This document shows, piece after piece, positions 7,510 through 16,807 of a stretch of DNA of 64,000 bases (the stretch's first letter is position 1; every line of letters begins with the position of its first letter). A model generated the notes under the pieces. That model saw nothing but the letters and a program-made list of their open reading frames with translations, was not told the DNA's origin and ran no database searches. Source of the DNA: Streptomyces sp. NBC_00370 (lineage in GTDB: Bacteria; Actinomycetota; Actinomycetes; Streptomycetales; Streptomycetaceae); contig NZ_CP107968.1 in assembly GCF_036084755.1 (NCBI RefSeq), positions 372,001 to 436,000 of the forward strand. Direction: 5' to 3'. Position numbers and translations under genes: made by a program.

Positions 7510-8945
7510 GCCGGACGGCATCCGAACGCCGCTCCCTGCGACCCCGTTCGCTACGGCCCCGTTCACTGCGAGGCCGGCTTCTGCTGGCGCTGCTCACCCT
7601 CGCGGCGGCGGCCCTGCTCGCCCTGGACGCCGTGGTGTTCGGCGCGCTGAGGAACGACATGACGCACCGCACCGACGTCACCCTGCGCGCGGTGCGCCAG
7701 CGGGTGGCACAGCAACTCGCACAGACCGGCCCCGGAGGAACACTCGGCAGCGACGTACGGCTGCTCGGTGCCTCGGAGTTCTACCTCCAGCTGCGCAGGC
7801 CCGACGGGAGCGTGCGCGATCTCGTACCGCAGTTGCGGGACCCGGACGATGCCGCGCCGCGTCTGCCGGATCCGCTGTCCGCTGCCCGTGGCACCGATCC
7901 GGTCACGGTGGGGCCGGTGTCGCCGGACGGCCCCGATTACCGGCTGCTGGTGCAGCGGGTTCCAGGGCGTGGCACGCTGATCGCGGCCGCACCCCTGGAC
8001 CAGGTCCAGGGGACGCTGCGGCAGGTGCTGATCGTCGAGGCGGTGGCGACCGGCAGTGTGCTGGCGCTCCTCGCTGGTGCGGGGCTGTGGGTCCTGCGTC
8101 GCGGTCTGCGGCCGCTGGAGTCGATGGCCAGGGACGCGGACGGCATCGCGTCCGGTGACCGTGCCGACCGTGTCGCACCCGCCGATGACGACACGGAGGT
8201 CGGGCGGCTCGGCCTCGCCCTGAACACGATGCTGGCCGCCGAGCGGAACACCCAGGATCGGCTGCGGCGGTTCGTCGCGGACGCCTCGCACGAACTGCGC
8301 ACGCCCGTCACCGCCGTGCTCGGCTACGCCGATCTGCACCACCAGGGTGCGCTCGCCCGCCCCGAGCAGCGGGAGCGGGTGATGAACGGCATCACCACGG
8401 AGGCCCTTCGCATGCAACGACTCGTCGACGACCTGCTGTTGCTCGCCCGGCTCGACAGCGTCCCTGTCCGCGGCCGCCACCCCGTGGACCTGGTCGGAAT
8501 CGTGGGCGAGGCCGTGTCCGCCGCGCGCGCCGTGGCACCGCGCAGCCTCGTGACGGTGCGGGCCGACGGCAGTGTGCGGGTGCACGGCGACGGCGAGCAC
8601 CTGCGGCGTGTGGTCGACAACCTGCTGGCGAACGTACGCAACCACACGCCGTCCGGGACAGCGGCACAGGTGACGGTACGCGCCGACGGTCCGTCCGCGC
8701 CGGGCAACGGCAGGCCGGACGTGATCCTCGCCGTAGCCGACGGGGGGCCGGGGATACCCGCCGAGGCACTGCCGCGCCTCTTCGACCGCTTCTACCGCGC
8801 CGACCCGGCGCACAGCGGCGACGGCAGCGGCCTGGGACTGGCCATCGTCGCGGCTGTGGCCCAGGCGCACGGTGGGAGCGTGGAGGTCTCCAGCGCCCCC
8901 GGGGAAGGAACCTGTGTGACCGTCCGGCTCCCCATGGCCCCCTGA
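7506..8945 (+). CDS. Two-component sensor histidine kinase
   Basis: A 479-residue membrane kinase. Residues 1-25 are basic and carry a small internal repeat (SLRPRSLRPRSLRGR). A first membrane span (LLLALLTLAAAALLALDAVVFG) is followed by an extracytoplasmic sensor of about 130 residues, a second span (ATGSVLALLAGAGLWVL), a HAMP linker, and the kinase core: phospho-accepting H262 in DASHELRTP, an N box (VVDNLLANVRNH), and G boxes (VADGGPGIP and GSGLGLAIV). GTG start at 7506 lies in the stop of the response regulator gene. Cognate partner of that regulator by adjacency. Confidence 0.93.
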   Translation: MSRTASERRSLRPRSLRPRSLRGRLLLALLTLAAAALLALDAVVFGALRNDMTHRTDVTLRAVRQRVAQQLAQTGPGGTLGSDVRLLGASEFYLQLRRPDGSVRDLVPQLRDPDDAAPRLPDPLSAARGTDPVTVGPVSPDGPDYRLLVQRVPGRGTLIAAAPLDQVQGTLRQVLIVEAVATGSVLALLAGAGLWVLRRGLRPLESMARDADGIASGDRADRVAPADDDTEVGRLGLALNTMLAAERNTQDRLRRFVADASHELRTPVTAVLGYADLHHQGALARPEQRERVMNGITTEALRMQRLVDDLLLLARLDSVPVRGRHPVDLVGIVGEAVSAARAVAPRSLVTVRADGSVRVHGDGEHLRRVVDNLLANVRNHTPSGTAAQVTVRADGPSAPGNGRPDVILAVADGGPGIPAEALPRLFDRFYRADPAHSGDGSGLGLAIVAAVAQAHGGSVEVSSAPGEGTCVTVRLPMAP

Positions 8946-8983
8946 CGCGGCGGGCACCCTGACCCACGGGAGCCGGGCCGGCT

Positions 8984-10228
8984 TCACAGGAAGGCGAGCG
9001 TCGTGTCATGTCCGTCGAGGATCTTCGCCGGGTCGGTGTCGAGGACGTCGCGCAGCAGGGTGGCGTACACGTCGCGGAAGTCGGTCGTCGCTCGCAGATC
9101 GTCGTCCGTGAGGTCGGTGAGGCTCGGCTGGTCACCGTAGAAGCCGCCCTTGACCGGTGCGCCGAGCACGAACACCGGACCGGCGGTGCCGTGGTCGGTG
9201 CCCTGGTTGGCATTGGCCTTGGGGCGGCGGCCGAACTCCGAGTAGACGGCGACGACGACCTTCTGCCCTGCCTTCGTCTTTCTGACGCGGTCGAGGAACG
9301 CGCCCAGCTCGTGGTCGAGTTGGCCGAGCAGGCGGGACTGGGTGGTCTTCTCGGCGGCGTGCGTGTCGAAGCCGCCGAGGCTCACGCTGTACGCGCGAGT
9401 GGGCACGCCTGACGTGATCGCCCTGGCCACCACGTCCAGTTGCATGCCGAGCCCGCTCTGGCCGCCCGCGGAACTCGCGTCGTTCGTCGCGTCGTCGTCG
9501 CTCGGCCCCCCGGCGCCGTCCTCGTCCGCGTCCGGAGCACCGCCGAAAGCCGAGGTGACCTTCGTCAGGTCGGCCAGCGAGGCACCCGCCCGCTTCAGCA
9601 GCGGGTGAGCGTCGTCGTCGATGTGCGCCAGCTCGGTGCAGGTGCGCTGCCAGGCGTCCGGCAGTTTCGCGCCGCCCAGCCGGACAGCCGCGCCCGCTGT
9701 CCGCTCGCCGGCCATCAACGGCGGCAGGGTGGCGCCTACGGAGACGCCCATGAGCGGATTCGCGCCGCCGTCGTGGTCCAGCCAGCGGCCCAGCCAGCCC
9801 GACGGGACCGGACCGGACGGGGACGCGGTCTGCCAGATCGCCATCGAGCGGAAGTGGCTGTGATCCGGCTTGGGGTAGGACACGCCCCGTACGACGGCGA
9901 GTTGTTTGTCGTCCCACAACTCCTTCATTCGCTTCATCCCCGGGTTGAGGCCGAGTCCGTCACCCAGCGGAAGGACCTCGTCCTCGTCGTACGCGAGATC
10001 CCCGCGCAGGCTCTGGTAGTGCGAATCGGCGGCGGGCACCAGGGTGTTGAGGCCGTCGTTGCCTCCGTACAGGGTGACCAGCACCAGGGTCGCCGCGTCA
10101 CTTTCGGCGGCACCTGAGCCGGTGGCGAGCAATTCGTCCACGCCCCAGGCGGTAGCTCCGGCGGCCAGCGCGACTCCCCCGGCAACACCACTCGTGATGA
10201 GGAACTTTCGTCGGGTCCAGGTGTCCAT
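8984..10228 (-). CDS. Tat-exported DUF1501 family protein
   Basis: A 414-residue DUF1501 protein with a twin-arginine signal (TRRKFLITSGVAGGVALAAG). The mature part begins ATLVLVTLYGGNDGLNTLVP and contains the conserved histidine/glycine segments SLGGFDTHAAE and VYSEFGRRPKANANQGTDHGTAGP, related to the alkaline-phosphatase/sulfatase fold. A linker of low complexity rich in D, A and G (about residues 225-250) is notable. The start follows AAGGAG closely. Encoded 13 bases downstream of its usual partner, a DUF1800 protein. The pair is common in bacteria, with unknown exact reaction. Confidence 0.88.
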   Translation of the reverse strand: MDTWTRRKFLITSGVAGGVALAAGATAWGVDELLATGSGAAESDAATLVLVTLYGGNDGLNTLVPAADSHYQSLRGDLAYDEDEVLPLGDGLGLNPGMKRMKELWDDKQLAVVRGVSYPKPDHSHFRSMAIWQTASPSGPVPSGWLGRWLDHDGGANPLMGVSVGATLPPLMAGERTAGAAVRLGGAKLPDAWQRTCTELAHIDDDAHPLLKRAGASLADLTKVTSAFGGAPDADEDGAGGPSDDDATNDASSAGGQSGLGMQLDVVARAITSGVPTRAYSVSLGGFDTHAAEKTTQSRLLGQLDHELGAFLDRVRKTKAGQKVVVAVYSEFGRRPKANANQGTDHGTAGPVFVLGAPVKGGFYGDQPSLTDLTDDDLRATTDFRDVYATLLRDVLDTDPAKILDGHDTTLAFL

Positions 10229-10241
10229 GGGGCTCTCTCCT

Positions 10242-11630
10242 TCAGCTCAGGACAAGGTGTTCGGGTGCGGTCAGCGCGACGGCCGTCACCTTGCGGGAAT
10301 CGCGCGCGGCGGCTCGCAGCACCTCGCTCGTGGCCGCGCTCCAGGCGCCGACGCCGAGCTTGCGAGCCAGCAGATCCGGGCGCTCGGCCGTGGCGGCCGC
10401 GTCCACGTCGTCGAGGTCGGCGTGGCGTACGAGTTGCTGCGCGAAGGTGATCCGCACCTGGGCGGCGGCAGTGGTGAGCCAGGCCGCGCCGGCCGGCCAA
10501 CCGCCCACGCTGTCCGGTGCGAACGGCGTCTGGCCGAGACCCGTCAGGGTGCGGGTCAGCAACTGCCTCCGAGCCTTCTGCGGCAGGGCGGAAGGCCGTA
10601 CGCCCAGCGCCCGCAGACTGCCCACCACGTATTCGACCGGCTGTTTGACCAGTACGTTGTCGGCATCGGCGAACGCCTCGTCGGCGAACACGGCCCGGAA
10701 CATGGCCTTCGTGTCGCGCTGTTGCCCGTAGGCCGCCGTGACGCGTGCCAGCGCGGTCTGCGACGGTTTATTCTCGTTACTCACCAGCGCGCCCCACATG
10801 CGGATGGCCACGTGGGCGTGCGAGTCCGGCAGGCTCACCAGGTGGTCGATGAGCGTTCGCGCGGAGAAATCGGCCGTCTCACCCACCACGGTCTGCTGCC
10901 CCTGGTCGTGCCTGCCCGGCTTGAACTGGGCCTTCCACGGATGGCCCCGCCGGTCCACGGTCCACCCGGTGAGGGCGGCGGCAGCCTGGCGCACGTCGGA
11001 CTCGGTGTAGTGGCCGACCCCGAGCACGAAGAGCTCCATCAGCTCCCGGCCGAGGTTCTCGTTCGGGGCCTCGGCCACACTGCCTTCGGCGTCCAGCCAC
11101 ACCATAAGCGCCGGGTCGACCACCATGGCCCGGGCCAGCTCGCGGAAATCGCCTCCGCCCAGCCGCCGCAGCGTTTCGTTCTGTTGCAGCATCGCCGCAG
11201 CGGACCTGACCTTCTGGATGGACGTGGCCCAGTGGTTGTGCCACAGCAGCGTCCGCTTCTCCGCCCACGGATGCTCGGCGGCCACCATGCGCTCCAGCCA
11301 CCACTGGATGAGTTCTTCGCGCTGCTGCCGCAGCACTTCGCGGTAGTGCTTGGGGACGGGGTCGTCCCCGGGTTTCTTCGGCTCCGTACCGTCCTCTGTC
11401 TTCCGAGCACCCTTCTGTTGGGCCTCGGAGTTACGCGCCGGCAGCGAGCCGAGGTCGGGGGCAGGCGTCGCACCGGCCCCGCGGTCGGCTCCTGTCGGGG
11501 TCAGCACGCGTTCGAGCGTGGCCTCGAACCCGGCCTTCTGCGCGGCGTCCACGGCGTCCGGAGCGGCGTCGAACCCCGTGCGTTGCAGCAGACGTGTTAC
11601 GTGTGCCCGGCTCTCAAGTGTCCTTCCCAT
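10242..11630 (-). CDS. DUF1800 family protein
   Basis: A 462-residue DUF1800 protein. Typical features are the N-terminal HVTRLLQRTGF, the central segment WLERMVAAEHPWAEKRTLLWHNHWATS, and LGRELMELFVLGVGHYTESDV followed by AAALTGWTV. I prefer ATG at 11630 to an in-frame GTG at 11711 because the homology starts just after it. A proper ribosome site is not obvious at either. Between residues about 50 and 90 there is a charged low-complexity insert. It is co-directional with the DUF1501 gene downstream and the sulfatase upstream, so a three-gene operon is likely. Confidence 0.82.
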   Translation of the reverse strand: MGRTLESRAHVTRLLQRTGFDAAPDAVDAAQKAGFEATLERVLTPTGADRGAGATPAPDLGSLPARNSEAQQKGARKTEDGTEPKKPGDDPVPKHYREVLRQQREELIQWWLERMVAAEHPWAEKRTLLWHNHWATSIQKVRSAAAMLQQNETLRRLGGGDFRELARAMVVDPALMVWLDAEGSVAEAPNENLGRELMELFVLGVGHYTESDVRQAAAALTGWTVDRRGHPWKAQFKPGRHDQGQQTVVGETADFSARTLIDHLVSLPDSHAHVAIRMWGALVSNENKPSQTALARVTAAYGQQRDTKAMFRAVFADEAFADADNVLVKQPVEYVVGSLRALGVRPSALPQKARRQLLTRTLTGLGQTPFAPDSVGGWPAGAAWLTTAAAQVRITFAQQLVRHADLDDVDAAATAERPDLLARKLGVGAWSAATSEVLRAAARDSRKVTAVALTAPEHLVLS

Positions 11631-11730
11631 GGGGGGAGTTTGCGGGCGCGGGGTTCCACACACGTCTGCGCCGGGTGTGAGAACCGTGGGAATCGGTGGT
11701 CGTGGCAGCACGGCACGTCCGGAACCCCGG

Positions 11731-13266
11731 TCAGTCGGTTCGGGCCGCTGCGGTGCACTCCTCCGAGCCCTTGCAGCCCTGGAGCTTCAGCAGCGCGGAG
11801 GCGAGGTTCTTCTTGGTGTCCGAGGGCAGTTGGGCGTAGACGTTGTGCAGCATGTCCGGGTCCTTGCCGCGGTCGTAGTACTCGTGAGAGCCGTTCTTGT
11901 ACTCGACGTACGTGTACCGGTCGGTGCGCAGCGCCTCGTAGCTCGGCGGATTGCCGCTGCCCTTACCGGGCTTGTCGGGGTCCTGGGGAGAGGTGTTGGG
12001 CCCGTGGTGCTCCACGAGCGCCGTCTGCGGCCAGTCTTCCGGAGTCTCCCCGTGCAGCAGGGGCACCAGACTGCGGCCGTCGGTCGCCGGGTCGGGCTTT
12101 CCGCCGCCCAGTTCGGTGAAGGTCGGGCAGATGTCGATGTTGGAGGCGACCGCCTTGGTCGTGGCCCCCTGTTCGACACCCGGTCCGGTGACGACCAGGG
12201 GCACGTTCACATCGGTGTCGAACGCCGTCTGTTTGCCCGGCATCAAGCGGTACTGGCCCATGTGGAAGCCGTTGTCGGAGGCGAAGGCGAAGACGGTGTT
12301 GTCGTAGACGCCCGACTTCTTCAGTTTCTCCTGGAGGTCACCGATCATGCGGTCGACCGCCTGCACGGCGCGTACGCGCTTGCGATACGTCTTGGTGATT
12401 TTCGTGATCTGCTGAGGAGTGAAGGCCTTCTTGTCCTTGAGCCACTGCGGGGCGTCGGTCGGGGTCTTGTCGAAGGCCGGTGGCTTCGGGAGCGGCAGAT
12501 CCTGGAACGCGTCCCGGTCCTCGGGGGCCGGCGTGGCCGGGCCGTGCGGCGCGAACGTCGAGATGTCGAGCATGAAGGGCTTCTTCGCCTTCGCCGAGTT
12601 CTCGATGAACTCCTGGCCCTTTGCGCTGACGACATCGGTCAGGTAGTCGGCCGGGTCGTGCCCGTAGTCGACCGTCTTGCCGTTCTGGTTGAGTGTGTAG
12701 TCGTATTCCTTGTAGCCGTTTCCGGCCACGTCCCACTCGTTCCAGCCCGGGGGCACGTAGTTCTTCTTGCCGTTCACGGTCATGTCCGGCTGATAGCCGT
12801 TGAGGTATTTGCCCATCATCGCGGTGCGGTAGCCCTGCTGTTGGAGGGCGGTGGCGAAGGTCTTGTCCTCGTTCCCCTTCTCGTGGAAGGTCTCGAAGCC
12901 ACCGTCCGGGGGCATGTTGGTGAAAACCCCTGTGTTGTGGGGGAATTTACCGGTGAAGATCGAGGAACGCGACGGGCAGCACAGCGAGTCCGTCACCGTG
13001 TAGTTCGTGAAGGACATGCCGCTCTTCTGCATGGCCTTCACGTGAGGCATGTAGTTCACCAGATCCGACGACAGGTCGTCGGTCAGCACCCACACGATGT
13101 TCGTTGACTGGGCCGAATCCGTACGCTGCGCGCTGGCGCTCGGACTCTCCCTGCCCGTGTCCGGCGCGCCGCCGCCGCTGTCCCCGCTGCATCCGGCCAG
13201 GCCGGCCGCGAGGGCCGCCGTGGCCAGCCACAGCGGAGCTTTCCTGCGCACACCTGCGATGGTCAA
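11731..13266 (-). CDS. Lipoprotein sulfatase (arylsulfatase family)
   Basis: A 511-residue secreted sulfatase hydrolysing sulfate esters. The formylglycine-forming motif is C-C-P-S-R (C96 as the residue to be oxidised) within TDSLCCPSRSSIFTGKFPHN. Metal-binding acidic residues are in VWVLTDDLSSD and FAFASDNGFHMGQYRL. The N-terminus is a lipoprotein signal ending LAGC (C26), so the enzyme is anchored on the outer face of the membrane. The start is a TTG at 13266 with AGGAGG seven bases before it. Longer frames to 13419 have no ribosome site. It is transcribed towards DUF1800/DUF1501, which share the alkaline-phosphatase-like theme. Confidence 0.88.
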   Translation of the reverse strand: MTIAGVRRKAPLWLATAALAAGLAGCSGDSGGGAPDTGRESPSASAQRTDSAQSTNIVWVLTDDLSSDLVNYMPHVKAMQKSGMSFTNYTVTDSLCCPSRSSIFTGKFPHNTGVFTNMPPDGGFETFHEKGNEDKTFATALQQQGYRTAMMGKYLNGYQPDMTVNGKKNYVPPGWNEWDVAGNGYKEYDYTLNQNGKTVDYGHDPADYLTDVVSAKGQEFIENSAKAKKPFMLDISTFAPHGPATPAPEDRDAFQDLPLPKPPAFDKTPTDAPQWLKDKKAFTPQQITKITKTYRKRVRAVQAVDRMIGDLQEKLKKSGVYDNTVFAFASDNGFHMGQYRLMPGKQTAFDTDVNVPLVVTGPGVEQGATTKAVASNIDICPTFTELGGGKPDPATDGRSLVPLLHGETPEDWPQTALVEHHGPNTSPQDPDKPGKGSGNPPSYEALRTDRYTYVEYKNGSHEYYDRGKDPDMLHNVYAQLPSDTKKNLASALLKLQGCKGSEECTAAARTD

Positions 13267-13477
13267 CGGTTCTCCTCCTGGGCAGCGTGACCGAATGAAT
13301 CCCGAGAGTCCGACCGTGCCGCAGAAGGGTGTGAGAACGGTGTGAGAAGGGCGCGCTGGGCGTGGGAATGGGCCGGGCTGGTGTGCGGTGGTCGAAGAGA
13401 ACGACCACTTAGCAGCCACCGCGACGCGGCTCCTACCGCCGAAACGGCCGCGCCGCCCCCACGTTCGCGTTTCGTAA

Positions 13478-13497
13478 GACCTGACCTGACCTGACCT
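13478..13497. repeat. 5-base tandem repeat (GACCT)x4
   Basis: Four tandem copies of GACCT lie between the sulfatase promoter and the 3' end of the monooxygenase-like gene. The copy number could vary by slippage. No coding or hairpin function is visible. Confidence 0.7.
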
Positions 13498-13521
13498 GAG
13501 CCGGGCCCGGTATCGGCTCGG

Positions 13522-13818
13522 CTACTTCGCGGCGAGCACGTCGACGGACGTGATCTCAGGATTCCGAGCGAGCAGATCGGGAGCTGCTTCGCCCAGCGCC
13601 TTGGCGATTTCACCGGCGAGGTGTGCCTGTCTGCCGTCCTCGGTCTCGAACGTGTCGAAGATGCCGAACCCGCTCAGGCCCGTACGGAACGCGTACCAGG
13701 TCACCGTCCCTGACTCCTGCATCGCGAGCGCGCGACCCGCTTCGAGGAACGAGGCGAGTTCGTCTTCCTTGCCGGGCTTTGCTTCCAGCTGTACGAGAAG
13801 TCCGACCGTGACGGTCAT
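13522..13818 (-). CDS. Antibiotic biosynthesis monooxygenase (ABM)-domain protein, YgiN-like
   Basis: A 98-residue protein of the small dimeric alpha/beta-barrel ABM family: VGLLVQLEAKPGKEDELASFL, then TWYAFRTGLSGFGIFDTFETEDGRQAHLAGEIAKAL. Members act as quinol monooxygenases or as heme/aromatic-binding subunits. Start ATG at 13818 follows AAGGTGG with five bases between. Upstream GTG at 13827 is less favourable. A gap of 160 bases separates it from the SDR gene. The substrate is unknown. Confidence 0.82.
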   Translation of the reverse strand: MTVTVGLLVQLEAKPGKEDELASFLEAGRALAMQESGTVTWYAFRTGLSGFGIFDTFETEDGRQAHLAGEIAKALGEAAPDLLARNPEITSVDVLAAK

Positions 13819-13978
13819 GGTGTCCACCTTGAGAGTTGTCGAAAGTCGTCGGTTGACGGAGCACCCGCAGCAGGCGCTGGTACCGCCGTGACGTGCCCTG
13901 CGCCAGGGTGCTGACAGCAGTGTGGATCCTCACCGCCCGCTGCGGCTCTCCGTTCCCATGAGTGTCCGCGCGCGTCCC

Positions 13979-14710
13979 TCAAACGGCGGTGCCGCCACCG
14001 TCGGCGGCGAGGGTGGAGCCCGTGACGTAGCTGGAGCGGGGTGAGGCGAGGAAGTAGATGGCCTCGGCGATCTCAAGGGGGTTGGCGGTACGGCGCAGTG
14101 GGAGGCCCTTGCCGAGCTCGGCGACACCGTCGCCCCACTCGGCGAGGACGCCTGCGGTGATGGTCGGGCCGGGGGCGACGCTGTTGACCCGTACGCCCTG
14201 CGGGCCGAACTCCGCGGCCCAGGTGCGGGTGAAGGACGCGAGGGCGGCCTTCGTGGCGCTGTAGCCGGAGGCGCCGGGGACGCCCATCGAGGCGGCCATG
14301 GTGGTGACGTTGACGATGCTTCCGCTGCCCTTGGCCAGCATGGCGGGCACGAGCGCCGCGGTCAGGAAGTACGTGCCCCGCACGTTCGTGTCGAACATCC
14401 GCTGGAAGCCGGCGATGTCCTGCTCGACGGTCGGCGCGACCGGGAAGGCTGAGGCGTTGTTGACCAGGATGTCGACCGGTCCTGCCGCTTCGGCGAGTGC
14501 CCCGACCGACTCCAGGTCGGCGAGGTCCGCGGCCACGAAACGGACCGTTCCGGGACCCTGTGCGATGTCGGCGACGGCCTTGGCGCCGCGCTCGGCGTCA
14601 CGGCCGGAGATGACGACGGTCGCGCCTGCCCTGACGAGGAGGCGGGCGGCTTCGAGGCCGATGCCGGCGGTGCCGCCGGTGATGAGTGCGACCTGATCGT
14701 TGAGTTCCAT
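13979..14710 (-). CDS. Short-chain dehydrogenase/reductase (SDR)
   Basis: A 243-residue classical SDR. The cofactor motif is TGGTAGIG near the N-terminus, followed by NNAS (LVNNASAFP). Catalytic Ser is in VTTMAASMG, and the YxxxK pair is in YSATKAALASF. The length is typical. NADP(H) is likely because SGRDAER follows the second strand. A TAGAG-type palindrome sits 24-39 bases upstream, and a TetR gene lies upstream on the same strand, so TetR control of this reductase is the simplest reading. The natural substrate is unknown. Confidence 0.9.
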   Translation of the reverse strand: MELNDQVALITGGTAGIGLEAARLLVRAGATVVISGRDAERGAKAVADIAQGPGTVRFVAADLADLESVGALAEAAGPVDILVNNASAFPVAPTVEQDIAGFQRMFDTNVRGTYFLTAALVPAMLAKGSGSIVNVTTMAASMGVPGASGYSATKAALASFTRTWAAEFGPQGVRVNSVAPGPTITAGVLAEWGDGVAELGKGLPLRRTANPLEIAEAIYFLASPRSSYVTGSTLAADGGGTAV

Positions 14711-14733
14711 CGTGCTGCCTTCTTCCGAGTTTT

Positions 14734-14749
14734 TAGAGTGCTCCCTCTA
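14734..14749. promoter_or_regulatory. Palindromic operator candidate before the SDR gene
   Basis: TAGAGTGCTCCCTCTA (14734-14749) has outer 5-base arms TAGAG/CTCTA and lies in an AT-rich setting (runs of T on both sides) at 24-39 bases before the SDR start. Its reverse strand contains GAGCACTCT, also present in the palindrome at 50590-50615. It may bind the TetR encoded at 14851-15474 or a gamma-butyrolactone receptor. Confidence 0.5.
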
Positions 14750-14850
14750 TTTTTAGTCGCCGCGGAGACGGTGTCAAACGTTCAGGGGGTCACTTCGGCG
14801 CGCGCCGCGGCTCAACCGGCCCGCTTCACCGGCGAACGGCTCAGCTCAGC

Positions 14851-15474
14851 TCAGCTCACGGCGTGGTAGCGGATCCGCTCGATCATCGCGGTCAGGACGG
14901 CGTCCAGCGCGATCGTGTCGCGGCGGGCCTGGGTCATCAGCAGACCGCCCTGCAACGCGGTGAGCGTGGCCAGCGCCAGCTGCTCCGGGTCGGCTTCGGG
15001 GCCCAACTCGCCCCGGTTCTGCATCTCCTGGAGCCCCGCCTGGATCGCGTCCTGCCACTCGGCGTAGCCCGCGGCGAGCTGGGCGCGGGCCTGCGGATCA
15101 CGGTCGGAGAGCTCCACGGACAGCGACCCGATCGGGCAGCCGCCCTCGCAGCCGTTCGCCTGCTGCGCCTGGATGATGGCGTCCCGCCACGCCTCCAGCG
15201 CCTCGAAGCTGTCCAGCCGGCTGAGCAGCGGCCGCTGGAAGGCGAGCACGTACTCGGTCTGGTACGTGATGACGGCCTGGACCAGCGTCTTCTTGTCGCC
15301 GAAGTAGTGGTAGATCTGCGACGGGCTGGTGACACCGGCCGCCTTCTGCACGTCTTCGGTACTGGTCCCCGCCACACCCCGCTCGAACATTAGCTGGGCC
15401 GCGGCGGCCACGATACGGTCCCGGGTCGCCCGCCCCTTGGGGGTCAGGCGCTGCGTGGCGGTACGGCTCTCCAT
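14851..15474 (-). CDS. TetR-family transcriptional regulator
   Basis: A 207-residue TetR repressor. The N-terminal HTH (about residues 13-60) reads RDRIVAAAAQLMFERGVAGTSTEDV then AGVTSPSQIYHYFGDKKTL. The ligand domain has a C-rich segment ANGCEGGCPIGSL typical of the TetR_C-type regulators of quinone/alkylating-agent response genes (YcdC/AcuR-like pattern). It is upstream of, and co-directional with, the SDR gene, 140 bases apart. Its own promoter region carries AATTT-ACC-AAATT (15481-15493) and a half-site similar to the SDR operator at 15496-15512. Confidence 0.88.
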   Translation of the reverse strand: MESRTATQRLTPKGRATRDRIVAAAAQLMFERGVAGTSTEDVQKAAGVTSPSQIYHYFGDKKTLVQAVITYQTEYVLAFQRPLLSRLDSFEALEAWRDAIIQAQQANGCEGGCPIGSLSVELSDRDPQARAQLAAGYAEWQDAIQAGLQEMQNRGELGPEADPEQLALATLTALQGGLLMTQARRDTIALDAVLTAMIERIRYHAVS

Positions 15475-15510
15475 ACCACCAATTTACCAAATTCTGGAGC
15501 CACCACTCTA

Positions 15511-16341
15511 TTGGGGTCGAGCGTGCGCCGGTTCTGCCGGGTAAGCGGCTGCCCGGGATGTCTGTTCGGCTGGTGGAGCGAGGTCCTGCACTACCGTGCG
15601 CCCGTGCGGCGCTGGACGCGCCGGGTACCGATCTCGATGATCGCCGTCGCCCTGGTCGGCCTCAACTACGGGCACCTCGCCGACCAGAGCGCTTCGCTTA
15701 TGGCGTGCCTGCTGCTGCTCGGGGTGTTCGTCGGCGTCGGCGAAGAACTCATGTTCCGGGGCATCGGCGTCCATGCATTCCAGCGGGCCGGACTCACCGA
15801 GAGCAAGGTCGCCCTGTATTCCTCGCTCGTCTTCGGACTCGTGCACGTCAGCGACGCCTTCGGCCAGGGCGCGCAGGCCCTCGTGCAGGCTCTCGTCATG
15901 TCCACCTCGGGCTACTTCTTCTACCCGCGCCTGCGCGTCGGCGGTGTCATCCTGCTGCCGATACTCGTCCACGGGCTCTGGGACACCAGCCTGATCTCCA
16001 ACCTCGTGGGAGACGAACCTCAGGCGTCCTTGGGCATGGTCCTCGTCGCCCTCCTCCAAGTCGTCCTGATCGTCGTGTTGCTCGTCAAGCGCCGCACGAT
16101 CGAGACCGCGTCTCCGGCGATCCCGAACCGACTGCGGCACCGCCCCGGATACGCGGCCGTCGAGCAAGGCCAGCAGCCCATGGTCCGAGACCTTGGCCGT
16201 GTGCCCGCCGGGCAATGGGTCAGACCATGGCCAGCCGGCCCACCAGCAGCTCCACCCTCCGCTCGGTTTCCGCCGGCGGTAGCCGCCCCGACCGGGTCAG
16301 GGTCGCCACCCCGTGCAGGGACGCCCAGAACACCTCGGTGA
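15511..16341 (+). pseudogene. CPBP-family intramembrane protease, apparently 5'-truncated
   Basis: The frame contains the CPBP (CAAX protease/bacteriocin-processing) motifs: EE..R in VGVGEELMFRGIGVHAFQ, a histidine in VFGLVHVSDAF, and HGLWD. About 100-130 residues with two or three membrane spans that normally precede VGLNYGHLADQ are missing, and the frame begins abruptly next to the TetR promoter. The only starts are TTG 15511 or internal GTGs without clear ribosome sites. Past KRRTIET the sequence turns into low-complexity residues and runs antisense into the next tetR gene. I infer a 5' deletion and a replaced 3' end, but a short functional form cannot be excluded. Confidence 0.55.
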
Positions 16342-16798
16342 ACAGCCCCGGGTCCACGCCGTCCCCTGCGACCTCGGCGAGGCATTCCAGGAGTGCGGCG
16401 AAGGCGTCCTTGAGAGGTTCCGGGGTGTCCTCCTGTGCGTACGGGAGACCGCCGTCGAGCTGGAACATGGCGTCGTAGACCGCGGGGTTGCGCTTGGCGA
16501 AGTCGAGGTAGGCGCGGGCGAGGGAGTACACCCGCTCGCGCGGGCTGTCCGCGGCGGCGGTGGCGGCACGTACAGCCGCGGCCATCTCGGCGGCGCCCTC
16601 CAGGGCGACGGCGCCGATGATCTCCCGTTTGCCGCGGAAGTGGCTGTAGAGGACGGGCTGGCTGTACTCGATGCGCTCGGCGAGCCGGCGGGTGGTGACC
16701 GCGTCCCAGCCCTGCTTCTCGGCGAGTTCGCGGGCTGTCGCCACGATCAGACGCTCGCGGGCCGCCCGTTCGCGCTCCTTGCGTTCCTGTACCGACAT
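16220..16798 (-). CDS. TetR-family transcriptional regulator (WHG-domain type)
   Basis: A 192-residue TetR regulator. The HTH reads RERLIVATARELAEKQGWDAVTTRRLAERI then YSQPVLYSHFRGKREI. The C-terminal domain (residues 75-185) contains ERVYSLARAYLDFAKRNPAVYDAMF, the WHG-domain pattern. It is divergent from a DUF1772 membrane-protein gene across 90 bases that hold two copies of a 14-base operator-like sequence, so it very likely represses itself and that gene. Confidence 0.9.
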   Translation of the reverse strand: MSVQERKERERAARERLIVATARELAEKQGWDAVTTRRLAERIEYSQPVLYSHFRGKREIIGAVALEGAAEMAAAVRAATAAADSPRERVYSLARAYLDFAKRNPAVYDAMFQLDGGLPYAQEDTPEPLKDAFAALLECLAEVAGDGVDPGLFTEVFWASLHGVATLTRSGRLPPAETERRVELLVGRLAMV

Positions 16799-16807
16799 GA
16801 TCCGATC

